Shown here: positions 53,820-62,080 of the stretch, piece by piece | How positions within the stretch are numbered: position 1 is the first letter of the stretch | Layout: each line of letters begins with the position of its first letter | Source of the DNA: Gemmatimonadota bacterium | GTDB taxonomy: Bacteria; Gemmatimonadota; Gemmatimonadetes; Gemmatimonadales; GWC2-71-9 | Length of the DNA: 64,000 nt | Reading direction: 5' to 3' | Assembly: GCA_016713435.1 (NCBI GenBank) | Contig: JADJPD010000005.1 | Location: 112,001-176,000 of the forward strand | Notes under the pieces: model-generated | Told to the model about the DNA's origin: nothing | What the model saw: the letters and a program-made list of their open reading frames with translations, nothing else | Databases searched by the model: none | Translations under genes and position numbers: made by a program

Positions 53820-54815
53820 CTACACCAGGCGCCGGACCCCCACCCAGCGGCGGTACCACCAGCGCCCCGAGATGTCGTCCGGGCTCAGGACGCTGATCTG
53901 CACCCCGGCGGTGGCGCTGTGGATGAAGCGCCCGTTGCCTATGTAGAGCCCCACATGCGAGACCCGTGACCCCCGGGTGGCGAAGGTGAGCAGGTCGCCG
54001 GCCTGGAGCTGGTCCAGCGCCTTCGGCACCTCGGTTCCCTCTCGGGCCTGGTCCACGCTGCGCCGCGGCAGCGTGATGCCGTGCTTGCCGAAGGCGTACA
54101 TGATGAGGCCGGAGCAGTCGAAGCCCTCCTCGCCCTCGTCGCCCCAGCGGTAGGGCATGCCCATGACGTCGAGGGCCGTCTGCACCACGCCGCCGATCAG
54201 GGTGGCGCGATCGGCGGGGACACCGTCGCGGGTGAGGGCGTCGCGCACTTCCCCGCCATCCGGGGTGGACCCGATGGTGCCGCCGGCCGGGCTGCCGGTC
54301 CGCGCCGGGGAGGCCGGCACGCCCCCCGGCGCCGGCAAGCGACCCGGGCCGCTGCGGCGGGCGCCGCGATGCAGCCCGATCCGGAAGCCGAGCTCAACGC
54401 CGTCGAACCCCCCGAACGTGAGTTCCCGGTAGCGCCCCTCGGCGGCGATGGCCAAGGGGGAGAACGGAAAGAGCTCGTAGCCGAGTCCCACCGACCAGGC
54501 GCCCCAAAAGGTCCGCCCGGCGTGCGTGGCCAGACCGCCCTCCACGCCCCCGATCACGTAGGCTCCCCCCTGCCCGCCCCGGAAGAAGCTCAGGTCGGTG
54601 CCGAGGCCAAAGAGGTTGCCTAACGGTGCGCGGCCGTTGACGTAGAGCCCGTGCAGGCTGGCCCCGACGGGGCCGAAGAGCCGCGTGCCCGTGCCGGCTC
54701 GCCAGGTGAGGGCCGGCGGGTCGGAGAAGAAGCGGCCCACCTGGAAGGCCGGGCCCTGCGCCGCGAGCGGCGTCGCGGCGAGGCTCAGGGCCACGAGCAG
54801 GGCGGGACGGCTCAC
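53820..54815 (-). CDS. NlpC/P60 cysteine peptidase with N-terminal beta-barrel-like domain
   Basis: The 331-residue protein has a signal peptide (LLVALSLAATPLAAQ), an N-terminal beta-rich region with alternating aromatic residues (VGASLHGLYVNGRAPLGN, WGAWSVGLGYELFPF), a Pro/Gly linker and an NlpC/P60 domain. Catalytic Cys is in GFDCSGLIMYAFGKHG, His in RVSHVGLYIGNGRFIHS. Such enzymes cleave peptidoglycan stem peptides. The GTG start overlaps the upstream lipoprotein stop. Confidence 0.87.
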   Translation of the reverse strand: MSRPALLVALSLAATPLAAQGPAFQVGRFFSDPPALTWRAGTGTRLFGPVGASLHGLYVNGRAPLGNLFGLGTDLSFFRGGQGGAYVIGGVEGGLATHAGRTFWGAWSVGLGYELFPFSPLAIAAEGRYRELTFGGFDGVELGFRIGLHRGARRSGPGRLPAPGGVPASPARTGSPAGGTIGSTPDGGEVRDALTRDGVPADRATLIGGVVQTALDVMGMPYRWGDEGEEGFDCSGLIMYAFGKHGITLPRRSVDQAREGTEVPKALDQLQAGDLLTFATRGSRVSHVGLYIGNGRFIHSATAGVQISVLSPDDISGRWWYRRWVGVRRLV

Positions 54816-55192
54816 TTCACCCGGACCGGCTGCCCGGTGCGGAGGTTCACCTGGTACACGTTGCCCGGCCGGCAGTTGAGCCAGATCGGGGCCTCGAGGG
54901 TGGAGTCGTTGACGAGGCGCGGGGCGCTTCCGGTGTAGAGGAGCGGGATGGCGACGCGGGTGCTGTCGCGCCGGATCTCCATGACGCGCTCCACGCAGGG
55001 CTGGCCGGCGGAGTCGGCGGCGCGGCGGCTGGCGGTGAACCAGACCTCGACACCGCCGGGGGCCGTGAGCGCCAGGGAGTCGGCGGGTGGTGGTGGGGTC
55101 GGGGGTACCGAGTCGCGGGCCACGGCCGCTTCCCTGGCACCGCCGCAGGCGGCGAGCAGGAGCGCCATCAGTGAGAGCCGGGGGGCTGTCAT
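54812..55192 (-). CDS. Small lipoprotein of unknown function
   Basis: The 126-residue protein has a lipoprotein signal (SLMALLLAACGG) and a Ser/Pro-rich linker, then GVEVWFTASRRAADSAGQPC and LNCRPGNVYQVNLRTGQP. Two Cys may form a disulfide. It overlaps both neighbours by four bases. Confidence 0.7.
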   Translation of the reverse strand: MTAPRLSLMALLLAACGGAREAAVARDSVPPTPPPPADSLALTAPGGVEVWFTASRRAADSAGQPCVERVMEIRRDSTRVAIPLLYTGSAPRLVNDSTLEAPIWLNCRPGNVYQVNLRTGQPVRVK

Positions 55193-55506
55193 GCGGGATG
55201 CTCCGGTGGAGGGGGCGACTCGGTCGGCGGGTCCGCGATGATCTCGAGGTCGGGCAGCCCCTCGTCGGTGACCTGCAGCGACTTCCGGAGGCGGGGCGAG
55301 TGGCGCAGGACCTGCCGCCAGAAGACAAAGGTGACCGCGCCCGCGACGAGTGCCAGCCCGAAGGTGACACCGAGGGCGGTCCGGGGATTGGTCACTTCGC
55401 GGGTGACGCCGAGCGCGAGCCAGGCCCCCAGAAACGAAGCTGCCCACACCACGAAGGGCGTGAGCAGCCAGCCGATCAGCCGGGCGACAACCGCCGCGAC
55501 CCGCAT
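55189..55506 (-). CDS. Small membrane protein of unknown function
   Basis: The 105-residue protein has two membrane helices (about 9-32 and 43-62) and a soluble, acidic C-terminus ending in a Pro-rich tail. The start MRVAAVVARLIGWLL lies seven bases after the upstream stop. No family is recognised. Confidence 0.65.
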   Translation of the reverse strand: MRVAAVVARLIGWLLTPFVVWAASFLGAWLALGVTREVTNPRTALGVTFGLALVAGAVTFVFWRQVLRHSPRLRKSLQVTDEGLPDLEIIADPPTESPPPPEHPA

Positions 55507-55513
55507 CAGGCCA

Positions 55514-56155
55514 TTACTTCCCGCGCGCCCCGAAGCGGGTCACGATCGTGCCGACGGCGAGCGCCGGCAGGAAGGCGATCCCGAACGTCGGGACGTTGAA
55601 GGCGGCGCCGGGGAAGTGCGCCACGGCCGCGGCGGCGCCGATGACGACGGCGAGCACGAGCGTGAGGACGGCGGCCCCGACCAGGCTGGGCGCGCCGGAC
55701 TTGGCCGCCTGGTTGGAGAGGATCCAGGCACCGAGCCAGGGCATGTAGCAGCCCACCATCCACCAGATCGGATGGTACCACCAGTTGCTGCCGCCGCCGA
55801 CGGCGAGCCAGCGATGGGTGTAGAGCTTGAAGGGCAGCAGGTTGCCCTGGAGGAAGGTCACGTCGATCAGGAGGAACACGCCGGTGGCGAGGAGGCCGAT
55901 GCCGGCCGCGCTGGCGATCCCGTCGATCTCGCGGGCGTTGACCCAGAGTCCGGGAAAGAAGCTCGTGAACACCGCGCCCGCAATGAGCAGCACGGCGAGC
56001 AACCCCGCCTCCGCCGGCCCCTCGAGGAACCGGGACACCAGCCCGATGGCGACGATGAAGACGGTCTGGACAACGGCGAGCTTGATGCCCGACCGGATGA
56101 TGAACGGCACGTCAGTCTGGCTCAGGCCAGCCGAGGGATGCACCGCGGAACTCAT
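55514..56155 (-). CDS. Multi-pass membrane protein of unknown function
   Basis: The 213-residue protein has about five or six hydrophobic segments (about 25-42, 48-68, 80-105, 125-145, 155-175 and 185-205). A Trp-rich loop, GGGSNWWYHPIWWMVG, lies before the fourth. No family is recognised. It begins 30 bases after the ubiA-like stop and overlaps none. Confidence 0.65.
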   Translation of the reverse strand: MSSAVHPSAGLSQTDVPFIIRSGIKLAVVQTVFIVAIGLVSRFLEGPAEAGLLAVLLIAGAVFTSFFPGLWVNAREIDGIASAAGIGLLATGVFLLIDVTFLQGNLLPFKLYTHRWLAVGGGSNWWYHPIWWMVGCYMPWLGAWILSNQAAKSGAPSLVGAAVLTLVLAVVIGAAAAVAHFPGAAFNVPTFGIAFLPALAVGTIVTRFGARGK

Positions 56156-56185
56156 GTGTGCTCCAGGGGAGGGTCACAGAACGGC

Positions 56186-57130
56186 CTAAGTATAAATACC
56201 CCATGCAAGTATCACCACCACATCGGTGACCGCCCAGGCCTTGAGGGCCTTGTACATCCCCCGCTGGTGCTGGTCCGGGGTCATCCGGGGGTGGTTCCGG
56301 AGCCACGGAAGCAGCACCCACCCCACACCGCGAGCGCCAGAGCCAGTCCCCCCCCACCGGAGCAGCCCCCCTCCCGCCCCGCCCCATCCCGCGACCACTC
56401 CCCCAACGACGAAGAGCCCGAAGGCCACCCCCACAGCCCCCACCGCGACCAGGAGGCTCGGGCGCATGCCGAGGATCAGGGCGAGGGTGCGGTCGCCGCG
56501 GCGGCGGTCCTCCTCGAACTGATAGAGCTGGGTCAGCGGGTAGAGGGCCGCGAAGAGCGGGCAGAAGGCCAGCAGCACCCAGAGATGGGCCGGTTCGAGC
56601 GGCCGGCCGGTGGCCGCGTAGCCGGCGTAGGGGGTCAGGGTGCCGAAGCCCACCATGTTGATGACCCAGTCCACCCCCGCCACCGCCTTGAAGCGGAACG
56701 GTGGCACCGAGTACACCACCGAGAGCAGGAAGCAGGCGAGGTAGGCCCAGCGGTAGGCCGGCGGCAGCCGGAAGGCCAGCAGTTGCCCCGCGGCCATCAG
56801 CAGCAGCGCGAAGGCGGCGAGGTGGCGGGGCACAGGCGGCGGCGCCTTGAGGTAGCCGATGTCACCCTCGTCCCGGTCGAAGGCGGAGTTGATGGCGAGC
56901 GTGCCGCCGTTCAGGCACAGCACCCAGGCCACGAGACCCAGGAGTGCGGGGCCGAGCGCCTCGCCGTGGCGGGCCCCGTCGAGGCCGACCGCCAGCAGGT
57001 AGCCGAGCGCCGTGTGGGCCGCCATGATGGGCCACTCCGCCGGGCGGAGGTGCAGCAGGTAGTCGAAGGCGGGCCCGAGGAGCCGGTACCCGAGCCGGCG
57101 GTGTGGCGGTGCGGCGGTGGCCGTCACCAT
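56186..57130 (-). CDS. UbiA-family prenyltransferase
   Basis: The 314-residue membrane protein carries the two Asp-rich motifs of UbiA enzymes: NSAFDRDEGDIGYLKAP and YQFEEDRRRGDRTLAL. It also has LRPAEWPIMAAHTALGYLL at the start and several helices. Family members prenylate aromatic or lipid acceptors (quinones, heme O, chlorophyll, phospholipids). The substrate cannot be told. It overlaps coaX by seven bases. Confidence 0.85.
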   Translation of the reverse strand: MVTATAAPPHRRLGYRLLGPAFDYLLHLRPAEWPIMAAHTALGYLLAVGLDGARHGEALGPALLGLVAWVLCLNGGTLAINSAFDRDEGDIGYLKAPPPVPRHLAAFALLLMAAGQLLAFRLPPAYRWAYLACFLLSVVYSVPPFRFKAVAGVDWVINMVGFGTLTPYAGYAATGRPLEPAHLWVLLAFCPLFAALYPLTQLYQFEEDRRRGDRTLALILGMRPSLLVAVGAVGVAFGLFVVGGVVAGWGGAGGGLLRWGGTGSGARGVGWVLLPWLRNHPRMTPDQHQRGMYKALKAWAVTDVVVILAWGIYT

Positions 57131-57903
57131 TTCACCCCGAGATAGCCGGCGGCCAGGCGGAGGCCGTGGAGGGTGAGATCGGGGTCGATCAGTTCCACCG
57201 TCCGGCAGAGCGGCACGATGGTACCGGCGAGCCCGCCGGTGGCCACCACCTTCGGCCGCGTTGGCGTGGGCCACTCGGCCTGGATGCGGCGCACCAGCCC
57301 GTCCACCGCGTCGGCCGTGCCGAGGAGGACGCCCGCGCGGATGCACTCCTCGGTGCGGCGACCGATGACCCGTGCGGGCGGGCGGAGTTCGGTGGCCGGC
57401 AGCTTGGCTGCGCGTCGGGTCAGCTGGTCCGACGAGGTGCGGAGCCCCGGCATGATCACCCCGCCGATGAAGCGGCCGTCCCCGGTGATGCAGTCGAAGG
57501 TGGTGGCGGTGCCGAAGTCCACCACGATGGTGTCGGTCTTGAACCGCTCCACCGCGGCGAGGGTGTTGATGATGCGATCGGCGCCGACGGTGAGGGGCTC
57601 GTCCACGTCCACGCGGATGGGGAGCGGCGAGGTGGCGTCCACGATGCGCACGTCGGCACTGGTCAGGGTGCGGACCCCCTCCACGATGCTCTGGGTCACC
57701 GCCGGCGCCACCGAGGCCACGATCGCCGCGCGGACCTCGTTCGGCGAGTGGCCCGCGTGCAGCAGGAAGGCACCGAGGGCCGATCCCCATTCATCCGGGG
57801 TGCGGTCCGGATTGGTGGTCAGGCGCCAGTGACTGGTGACCGCGTCGCCGCGGAAGAGCCCCGCGGTGATCTCGGTGTTGCCGATGTCGAGGGTGAGGAG
57901 CAT
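57124..57903 (-). CDS. coaX: Type III pantothenate kinase
   Basis: CoaX phosphorylates pantothenate in CoA synthesis. The 259-residue protein has the phosphate-binding DIGNTEITAGLF, VGADRIINTLAA, VVDFGTATTFDCI and PGLRTSSDQLTRRAAKLP. All ASKHA motifs are intact. It follows birA by 29 bases. Confidence 0.96.
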   Translation of the reverse strand: MLLTLDIGNTEITAGLFRGDAVTSHWRLTTNPDRTPDEWGSALGAFLLHAGHSPNEVRAAIVASVAPAVTQSIVEGVRTLTSADVRIVDATSPLPIRVDVDEPLTVGADRIINTLAAVERFKTDTIVVDFGTATTFDCITGDGRFIGGVIMPGLRTSSDQLTRRAAKLPATELRPPARVIGRRTEECIRAGVLLGTADAVDGLVRRIQAEWPTPTRPKVVATGGLAGTIVPLCRTVELIDPDLTLHGLRLAAGYLGVKW

Positions 57904-57932
57904 GGCGCCGCGGCTCGGCTGGGGTGAACGGG

Positions 57933-58640
57933 TCAGGCGACGAGGACGGTGCCGGCACGGACGGCGGTGATCACGCCTCCCGCGCCCTGCACCAGCAGGG
58001 CGCCATCCGGGGCGAGGCCTGCCCCGGTGCCCGCAACCGGCTCGGCAAGGACGCGGCCGCGCAGCCAGTCGCGGGCAACATACCGGGCCACCTCGTCCGG
58101 CGTGAGGGGGCCGGTGGCGGCGCCCGCCTGCGTGATGGCGGCGCGGAGCGGCTCGGCCAGGACGTCCGGCGTGAGTCCCGGCGCCACGCTGGCCAGGGCG
58201 ACGGCCCGGTCGCGTACCTCCGCCGGGAGCGGGTTGGCCACGTTGAGCCCGAGGCCCACGGCCACCCAGGCGAGCAGGCCGCCCTGCCAGCGTGCCTCAC
58301 AGAGGATGCCACCGAGCTTCCGGTCGGCGAGCATCAGGTCGTTGGGCCACTTGAGGGCCAGGGTGGCGCCGGGCGCCTGGGCCTCGAGCACCTCCGCCGC
58401 CGCGAGCCCCACCCGCAGGCTCAGCACGGCGGCCGCCACTTCGGACGCGGGGCGGCAGAGGACGCTCATCCAGAGCCCGCCGGGGGGACTGGCCCACGTG
58501 CGGCCGCGGCTTCCCCGCCCGCCCACCTGCTCCTCGGCGACGATGGCGCTGCCGGTGGGCGCGCCGGCGTCGCCGAGGGCGTGGATCAGGTCCTGGGTGG
58601 AGGCAACGCGCGCCTGGCGTGAGAGCAGCGCCCCTGCCAT
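57933..58640 (-). CDS. birA: Biotin-[acetyl-CoA-carboxylase] ligase without DNA-binding domain
   Basis: The 235-residue protein has the biotin-binding GGRGSRGRTWASPPGGLWMS and KWPNDLMLADRKLGGILCE, then VGLGLNVAN. The N-terminal winged helix of E. coli BirA is absent, so it biotinylates carboxylase carriers but is not expected to repress bio genes. It begins four bases after the uppP stop region. Confidence 0.95.
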   Translation of the reverse strand: MAGALLSRQARVASTQDLIHALGDAGAPTGSAIVAEEQVGGRGSRGRTWASPPGGLWMSVLCRPASEVAAAVLSLRVGLAAAEVLEAQAPGATLALKWPNDLMLADRKLGGILCEARWQGGLLAWVAVGLGLNVANPLPAEVRDRAVALASVAPGLTPDVLAEPLRAAITQAGAATGPLTPDEVARYVARDWLRGRVLAEPVAGTGAGLAPDGALLVQGAGGVITAVRAGTVLVA

Positions 58641-58644
58641 CGGC

Positions 58645-59454
58645 TCAGCCGGTCACCCGCCCGGCGATGGCGAGCAGGAACGCACCAAACGCAATCCGGT
58701 ACCAGGCGAAGGCGACGAAGCTATGGCTCGCCACGAAGCGCAGCAGGGCCTTGATGACCAGGAACGCGGAGAGGAACGCCACCACGAAGCCAGTGGCGAA
58801 GAGCGGGATGTCGGCGGGCGAGAGGATGTCGAGGCTCTTGATGAGGTCGAGCCCCGCGGCCGCGGCGAGCACCGGCACGGCCAGGAAGAACGAGAACTCG
58901 GTGGCCGCGGTGCGCGAGAGGCCCAGCGCGTAGCCACCCATGATGGTGGCACCGGAGCGCGACACCCCGGGAACCAGGGCGAGCATCTGTGCCAGGCCCA
59001 CCCCGAGGGCCAGGCGCGGGGGCAGGTCGTTCACGTCCGCCACCCTCGCCTGGGGCTTGAGCCGTTCCACCAGGAGGATGGCGACGCCGCCGACGATGAA
59101 GCCCCAGGCCACCACCACGGGCGTGAACAGGTGGGCCTTGAGCCAGGAGTGCGCCAGGAATCCCACCACCGCCGCCGGCAGGAAGCCGAGCGCCAGGTTG
59201 GTGACGAAGCGGCGGCTGGCCGGCTCCCGCACCACGCTGGCCGCCACCGCCAGGAACTTCTGCCGGTAGAGCCAGACGATGGCGAGGATGGCCCCCAGCT
59301 GGATGAAGATCTCGAAGGTCTTGGCGCGCTCGCCGGTGAAGCCCAGGAAGTGGCCGGCCACGATCAGGTGACCTGTGGAGCTGACGGGAATGAACTCGGT
59401 CATCCCCTCCACCAGGCCCAGCACCACCGCCTGCAGGAGCTCGGGGCCACTCAC
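58645..59454 (-). CDS. uppP: Undecaprenyl-diphosphatase
   Basis: UppP (BacA) recycles undecaprenyl pyrophosphate for cell-wall carriers. The 269-residue membrane protein has VEGMTEFIPVSSTGHLIV and LVPGVSRSGATIMGG, the two conserved catalytic blocks. The GTG start overlaps the bshA stop as GTGA. Confidence 0.96.
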   Translation of the reverse strand: MSGPELLQAVVLGLVEGMTEFIPVSSTGHLIVAGHFLGFTGERAKTFEIFIQLGAILAIVWLYRQKFLAVAASVVREPASRRFVTNLALGFLPAAVVGFLAHSWLKAHLFTPVVVAWGFIVGGVAILLVERLKPQARVADVNDLPPRLALGVGLAQMLALVPGVSRSGATIMGGYALGLSRTAATEFSFFLAVPVLAAAAGLDLIKSLDILSPADIPLFATGFVVAFLSAFLVIKALLRFVASHSFVAFAWYRIAFGAFLLAIAGRVTG

Positions 59455-60575
59455 CCGAGCGCCTCCTCGTACAGCGCCTCGTACTGCGGGACGATGATGT
59501 CGGCCGAGAAGGTGCGGGCCTGGGCCACGGCGGCCGTGCGCATCGCGGCGTGGCGGTCGGCATCGCGCAGGAGTTCCACCGCCCGGCGGCCCATCGCCTC
59601 GACCGACCCCGCCGGCTCGAGGATGCCGCTCACACCGTCGGTGATGACCTCCGGGAGGCCACCGGCCCGGCTCGCCACCGCCGGGGCCCCGCAGGCCATG
59701 GCCTCGAGCGCCGCCAGGCCGAACGACTCGGTCTGGCTGGGCAGCAGGAAGAGGTCCGAGGCCTGCAGGATGCTGGCCACGCGGTCGAGGCGGCCGAGGA
59801 AGCGCACGCTGTCGGTGACGCCGAGGGCCTCGGCCTCCTTCTCGGCTTCACCGCGATCGGGGCCGTCGCCGACCATGACGAGGGTGGCCGGGACCGCGCG
59901 GCGGATCCGGGCGAAGATGCGCACGACGTCGCGCACCCGCTTCACCTCGCGGAAGTTGGAGATGTGGGTGATCACCTTGTGGCCGGCGGGCGCCAGCGCC
60001 TCGCGCGGGGCCTCGGGGTCCGGGCGGTACTCCTCGAGGTTCACGAAGTTGGGGATCACCCGCACGTTGCAGTTGACGCAGCCGAAGGTGCGGTAGGTCT
60101 CGTCCCGCAGGAAGTTGGAGACGGCGGTCACCTCGGTGGAGCGCTCGATCGAGAACTTGGTGATCTGGTAGAAGCTGGCCTCCTGCCCCACCAGCGTGAT
60201 GTCGGTGCCGTGCAGGGTGGTGATCACCCGCAGGTCCCGCTCGCTCGCCAGCATCTCCTTGGCGAGCCACGCGGTGGTGGCGTGCGGGATGGCGTAGTGC
60301 ACGTGGAGGACCTCGAGGTTCTCCCGGCGCACCACCTCGTACTGCTTGGAGGCCAGCGACAGCGTGTAGGGGAAGTGGTCGAACAGCGGGTAGTGCGAGA
60401 TGGCGGTGTCCACCTCGTGGAAGAAGACCCGCTCGGCGTAGCCCCGGAGGCGGAACGGCGAGGCATACGAGATGAAGTGCACCTCGTGCCCGCGCCGGGC
60501 CAGCTCGAGGCCCAGCTCGGTGGCCACCGCCCCCGAGCCGCCGTAGGTCGGGTAGCAGGTGATCCCGATCCTCAT
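59451..60575 (-). CDS. bshA: N-acetyl-alpha-D-glucosaminyl L-malate synthase (bacillithiol)
   Basis: BshA transfers GlcNAc from UDP-GlcNAc to L-malate, the first step of bacillithiol. The 374-residue GT4 enzyme matches BshA closely: MRIGITCYPTYGGSGAVATE, HFISYASPFRLRGYAERVFFHEV, LHVHYAIPHATTAWLAKEM, HGTDITLVG and LLPSQTESFGLAALEAMACG. It is followed by uppP. The bshB and bshC partners are not in the window. Confidence 0.93.
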   Translation of the reverse strand: MRIGITCYPTYGGSGAVATELGLELARRGHEVHFISYASPFRLRGYAERVFFHEVDTAISHYPLFDHFPYTLSLASKQYEVVRRENLEVLHVHYAIPHATTAWLAKEMLASERDLRVITTLHGTDITLVGQEASFYQITKFSIERSTEVTAVSNFLRDETYRTFGCVNCNVRVIPNFVNLEEYRPDPEAPREALAPAGHKVITHISNFREVKRVRDVVRIFARIRRAVPATLVMVGDGPDRGEAEKEAEALGVTDSVRFLGRLDRVASILQASDLFLLPSQTESFGLAALEAMACGAPAVASRAGGLPEVITDGVSGILEPAGSVEAMGRRAVELLRDADRHAAMRTAAVAQARTFSADIIVPQYEALYEEALG

Positions 60576-60600
60576 GGGACGGACCGTCGCGGCCGGCATC

Positions 60601-61095
60601 TCAGGCGGCCCCGCTCGCCGCGAGGGCCGCCACGACCGCCGCGTGCCCCTTTTCCTGCGCGAGCATGCGGGCGGTCTTGCCGGAGGCGCTCTGGATGGCC
60701 GGGTCGGCCCCCGCGGCGAGGAGCGCGGCGATGACGCCGGCCTTGCCGCGATCGGCCGCGGCGTGGAGCGCGGTCCAGTTGCCGGTCTGCAGCGCGTTCG
60801 GGTCGGCACCGGCGCCCAGCAAGGCCTCCACCACGCCGAGGTGCCCCCCGCCCGCGGCCGCATGCAGCGCGGTGGCGCGGAGCGGGTCCATGGTCGTCGC
60901 GGCGGGATCGGCGCCGATGGAGAGGAGGTAGCCCGCGAGCTCCGCGTGGCCGAAATAGGCGGCGTAATGCAGCGCGGTGAGGCCGTCCTCGAGAGGGACG
61001 TTCACCCACCCGGTGTCGTCGGCCAGGAGGCGCCGCACCGCGTCGAGGTTCCCGGATTGCGCGGCGTCGGCGAGATCGTTCTTGAGGTCGGGCAT
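60601..61095 (-). CDS. Ankyrin-repeat protein
   Basis: The 164-residue protein has about four ankyrin repeats: DGLTALHYAAYFGHAELAGY, RATALHAAAGGGHLGVVEAL, NWTALHAAADRGKAGVIAAL and SGKTARMLAQEKGHAAVVAA. No signal peptide. A leaderless-type promoter lies just upstream. Its role is protein binding; partner unknown. Confidence 0.92.
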   Translation of the reverse strand: MPDLKNDLADAAQSGNLDAVRRLLADDTGWVNVPLEDGLTALHYAAYFGHAELAGYLLSIGADPAATTMDPLRATALHAAAGGGHLGVVEALLGAGADPNALQTGNWTALHAAADRGKAGVIAALLAAGADPAIQSASGKTARMLAQEKGHAAVVAALAASGAA

Positions 61096-61101
61096 GGGGC
61101 A

Positions 61102-61130
61102 AAAGTAGCGGGGGGATGGCAGGAGGCCAA
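61102..61130 (-). promoter_or_regulatory. Promoter of the ankyrin gene, probably leaderless
   Basis: On the minus strand TTGGCC (61130-61125) is followed after 17 bases by TACTTT (61107-61102), then TGCCCC and the ATG. The same TGCCCC-ATG junction follows the -10 box at 46180. Confidence 0.45.
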
Positions 61131-61143
61131 CGCGGGGCCGCGC

Positions 61144-62080
61144 TCAGCGCGGCGGGGCCCCGTGGCGGCGGGTCCAGGCCTCGGCGATCTCGCCGGCGAG
61201 CACGTCCGGCGGGCGGGTGGCGTCGAGGGGTGAGCACCTCGCCCTCGAGCTGGTGGCGGAACCAGGTCTCCTGCCGCTTGGCGTACTGGCGGCTGGCGAT
61301 GGTCACCGCCTCAGCCACCGACTCGCGGGGCCGGAGCCCCTGCAGATACTCCACCGCCTCGCGGGGGCCGATGGCGTCGAGGCCGGGATCGCCCGGCTGG
61401 GCGCCGTCAGCGAGGACGGCGGCCACCTCCTCGATCATCCCCTGCCGCACCATCTCGGCCGCCCGCACCTGGATGCGCTGGTGCAGCACGGCGCGGGGTG
61501 CGGTGAGCACCACGTACCACGGCGTGATGGCCCCCTGCGCGCGGGCGCTGGCCTGCCAGAAACTGAGCGGGTGGCCGGTGAGGAACGCCACCTCGACGGC
61601 CCGGGCGGCGCGCTGGCGGCCGCCGCCCCGGAAGCCCGGATCGAGGCGCGCCGCCCAGCGGACCAGCTCGATGTCGGGCAGCTCCGCGGTCCAGCGCTCG
61701 AGGTCGCGGCGGCGGAGCGCGTCGAGCGGCGGCTCGGCGAAGAGCCCCTCGGCCAGCGGCCGGATGTAGAGCCCGGTGCCTCCCACCACCACTGGCACCA
61801 GCCCCCGCGCGCGGATGTCGGCGATCCAGCGGGGGGCATCGTGCGCGAAGCGGCCCGCGCTGTAGCGCTCCCCCGGGCGCACCAGGTCGAGGCCGTGGTG
61901 CGGGACCTTCTGCAGCCAGCGCCGGGGCGGCTTGGCCGTGCCCACGTCGAGGCCCCGGTACACCTGCCGGCTGTCGGCGGAGGCCACCTCGAGGGGCCAG
62001 TGTGCGGCGAGGGCGAAGGCGACGGCGGTCTTCCCGATCCCGGTGGGGCCGCAAAGGACGAGGGTGCTAGCGCCGGCCAA
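61144..62080 (-). CDS. miaA: tRNA dimethylallyltransferase, one frame break near 61228
   Basis: MiaA adds a dimethylallyl group to A37 of tRNAs that read U-starting codons. The enzyme has the P-loop LVLCGPTGIGKTAVA, SADSRQVYRGLDVGTAKP, GGTGLYIRPLAEG and QYAKRQETWFRHQLE. The frame changes after QLEGEVLT; one extra C in a run of four near 61228 accounts for it, and removing it gives LDATRPPDVLAGE and a normal 311-residue length. A TTG start at 62080 overlaps the mutL end by 14 bases. Confidence 0.92.
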
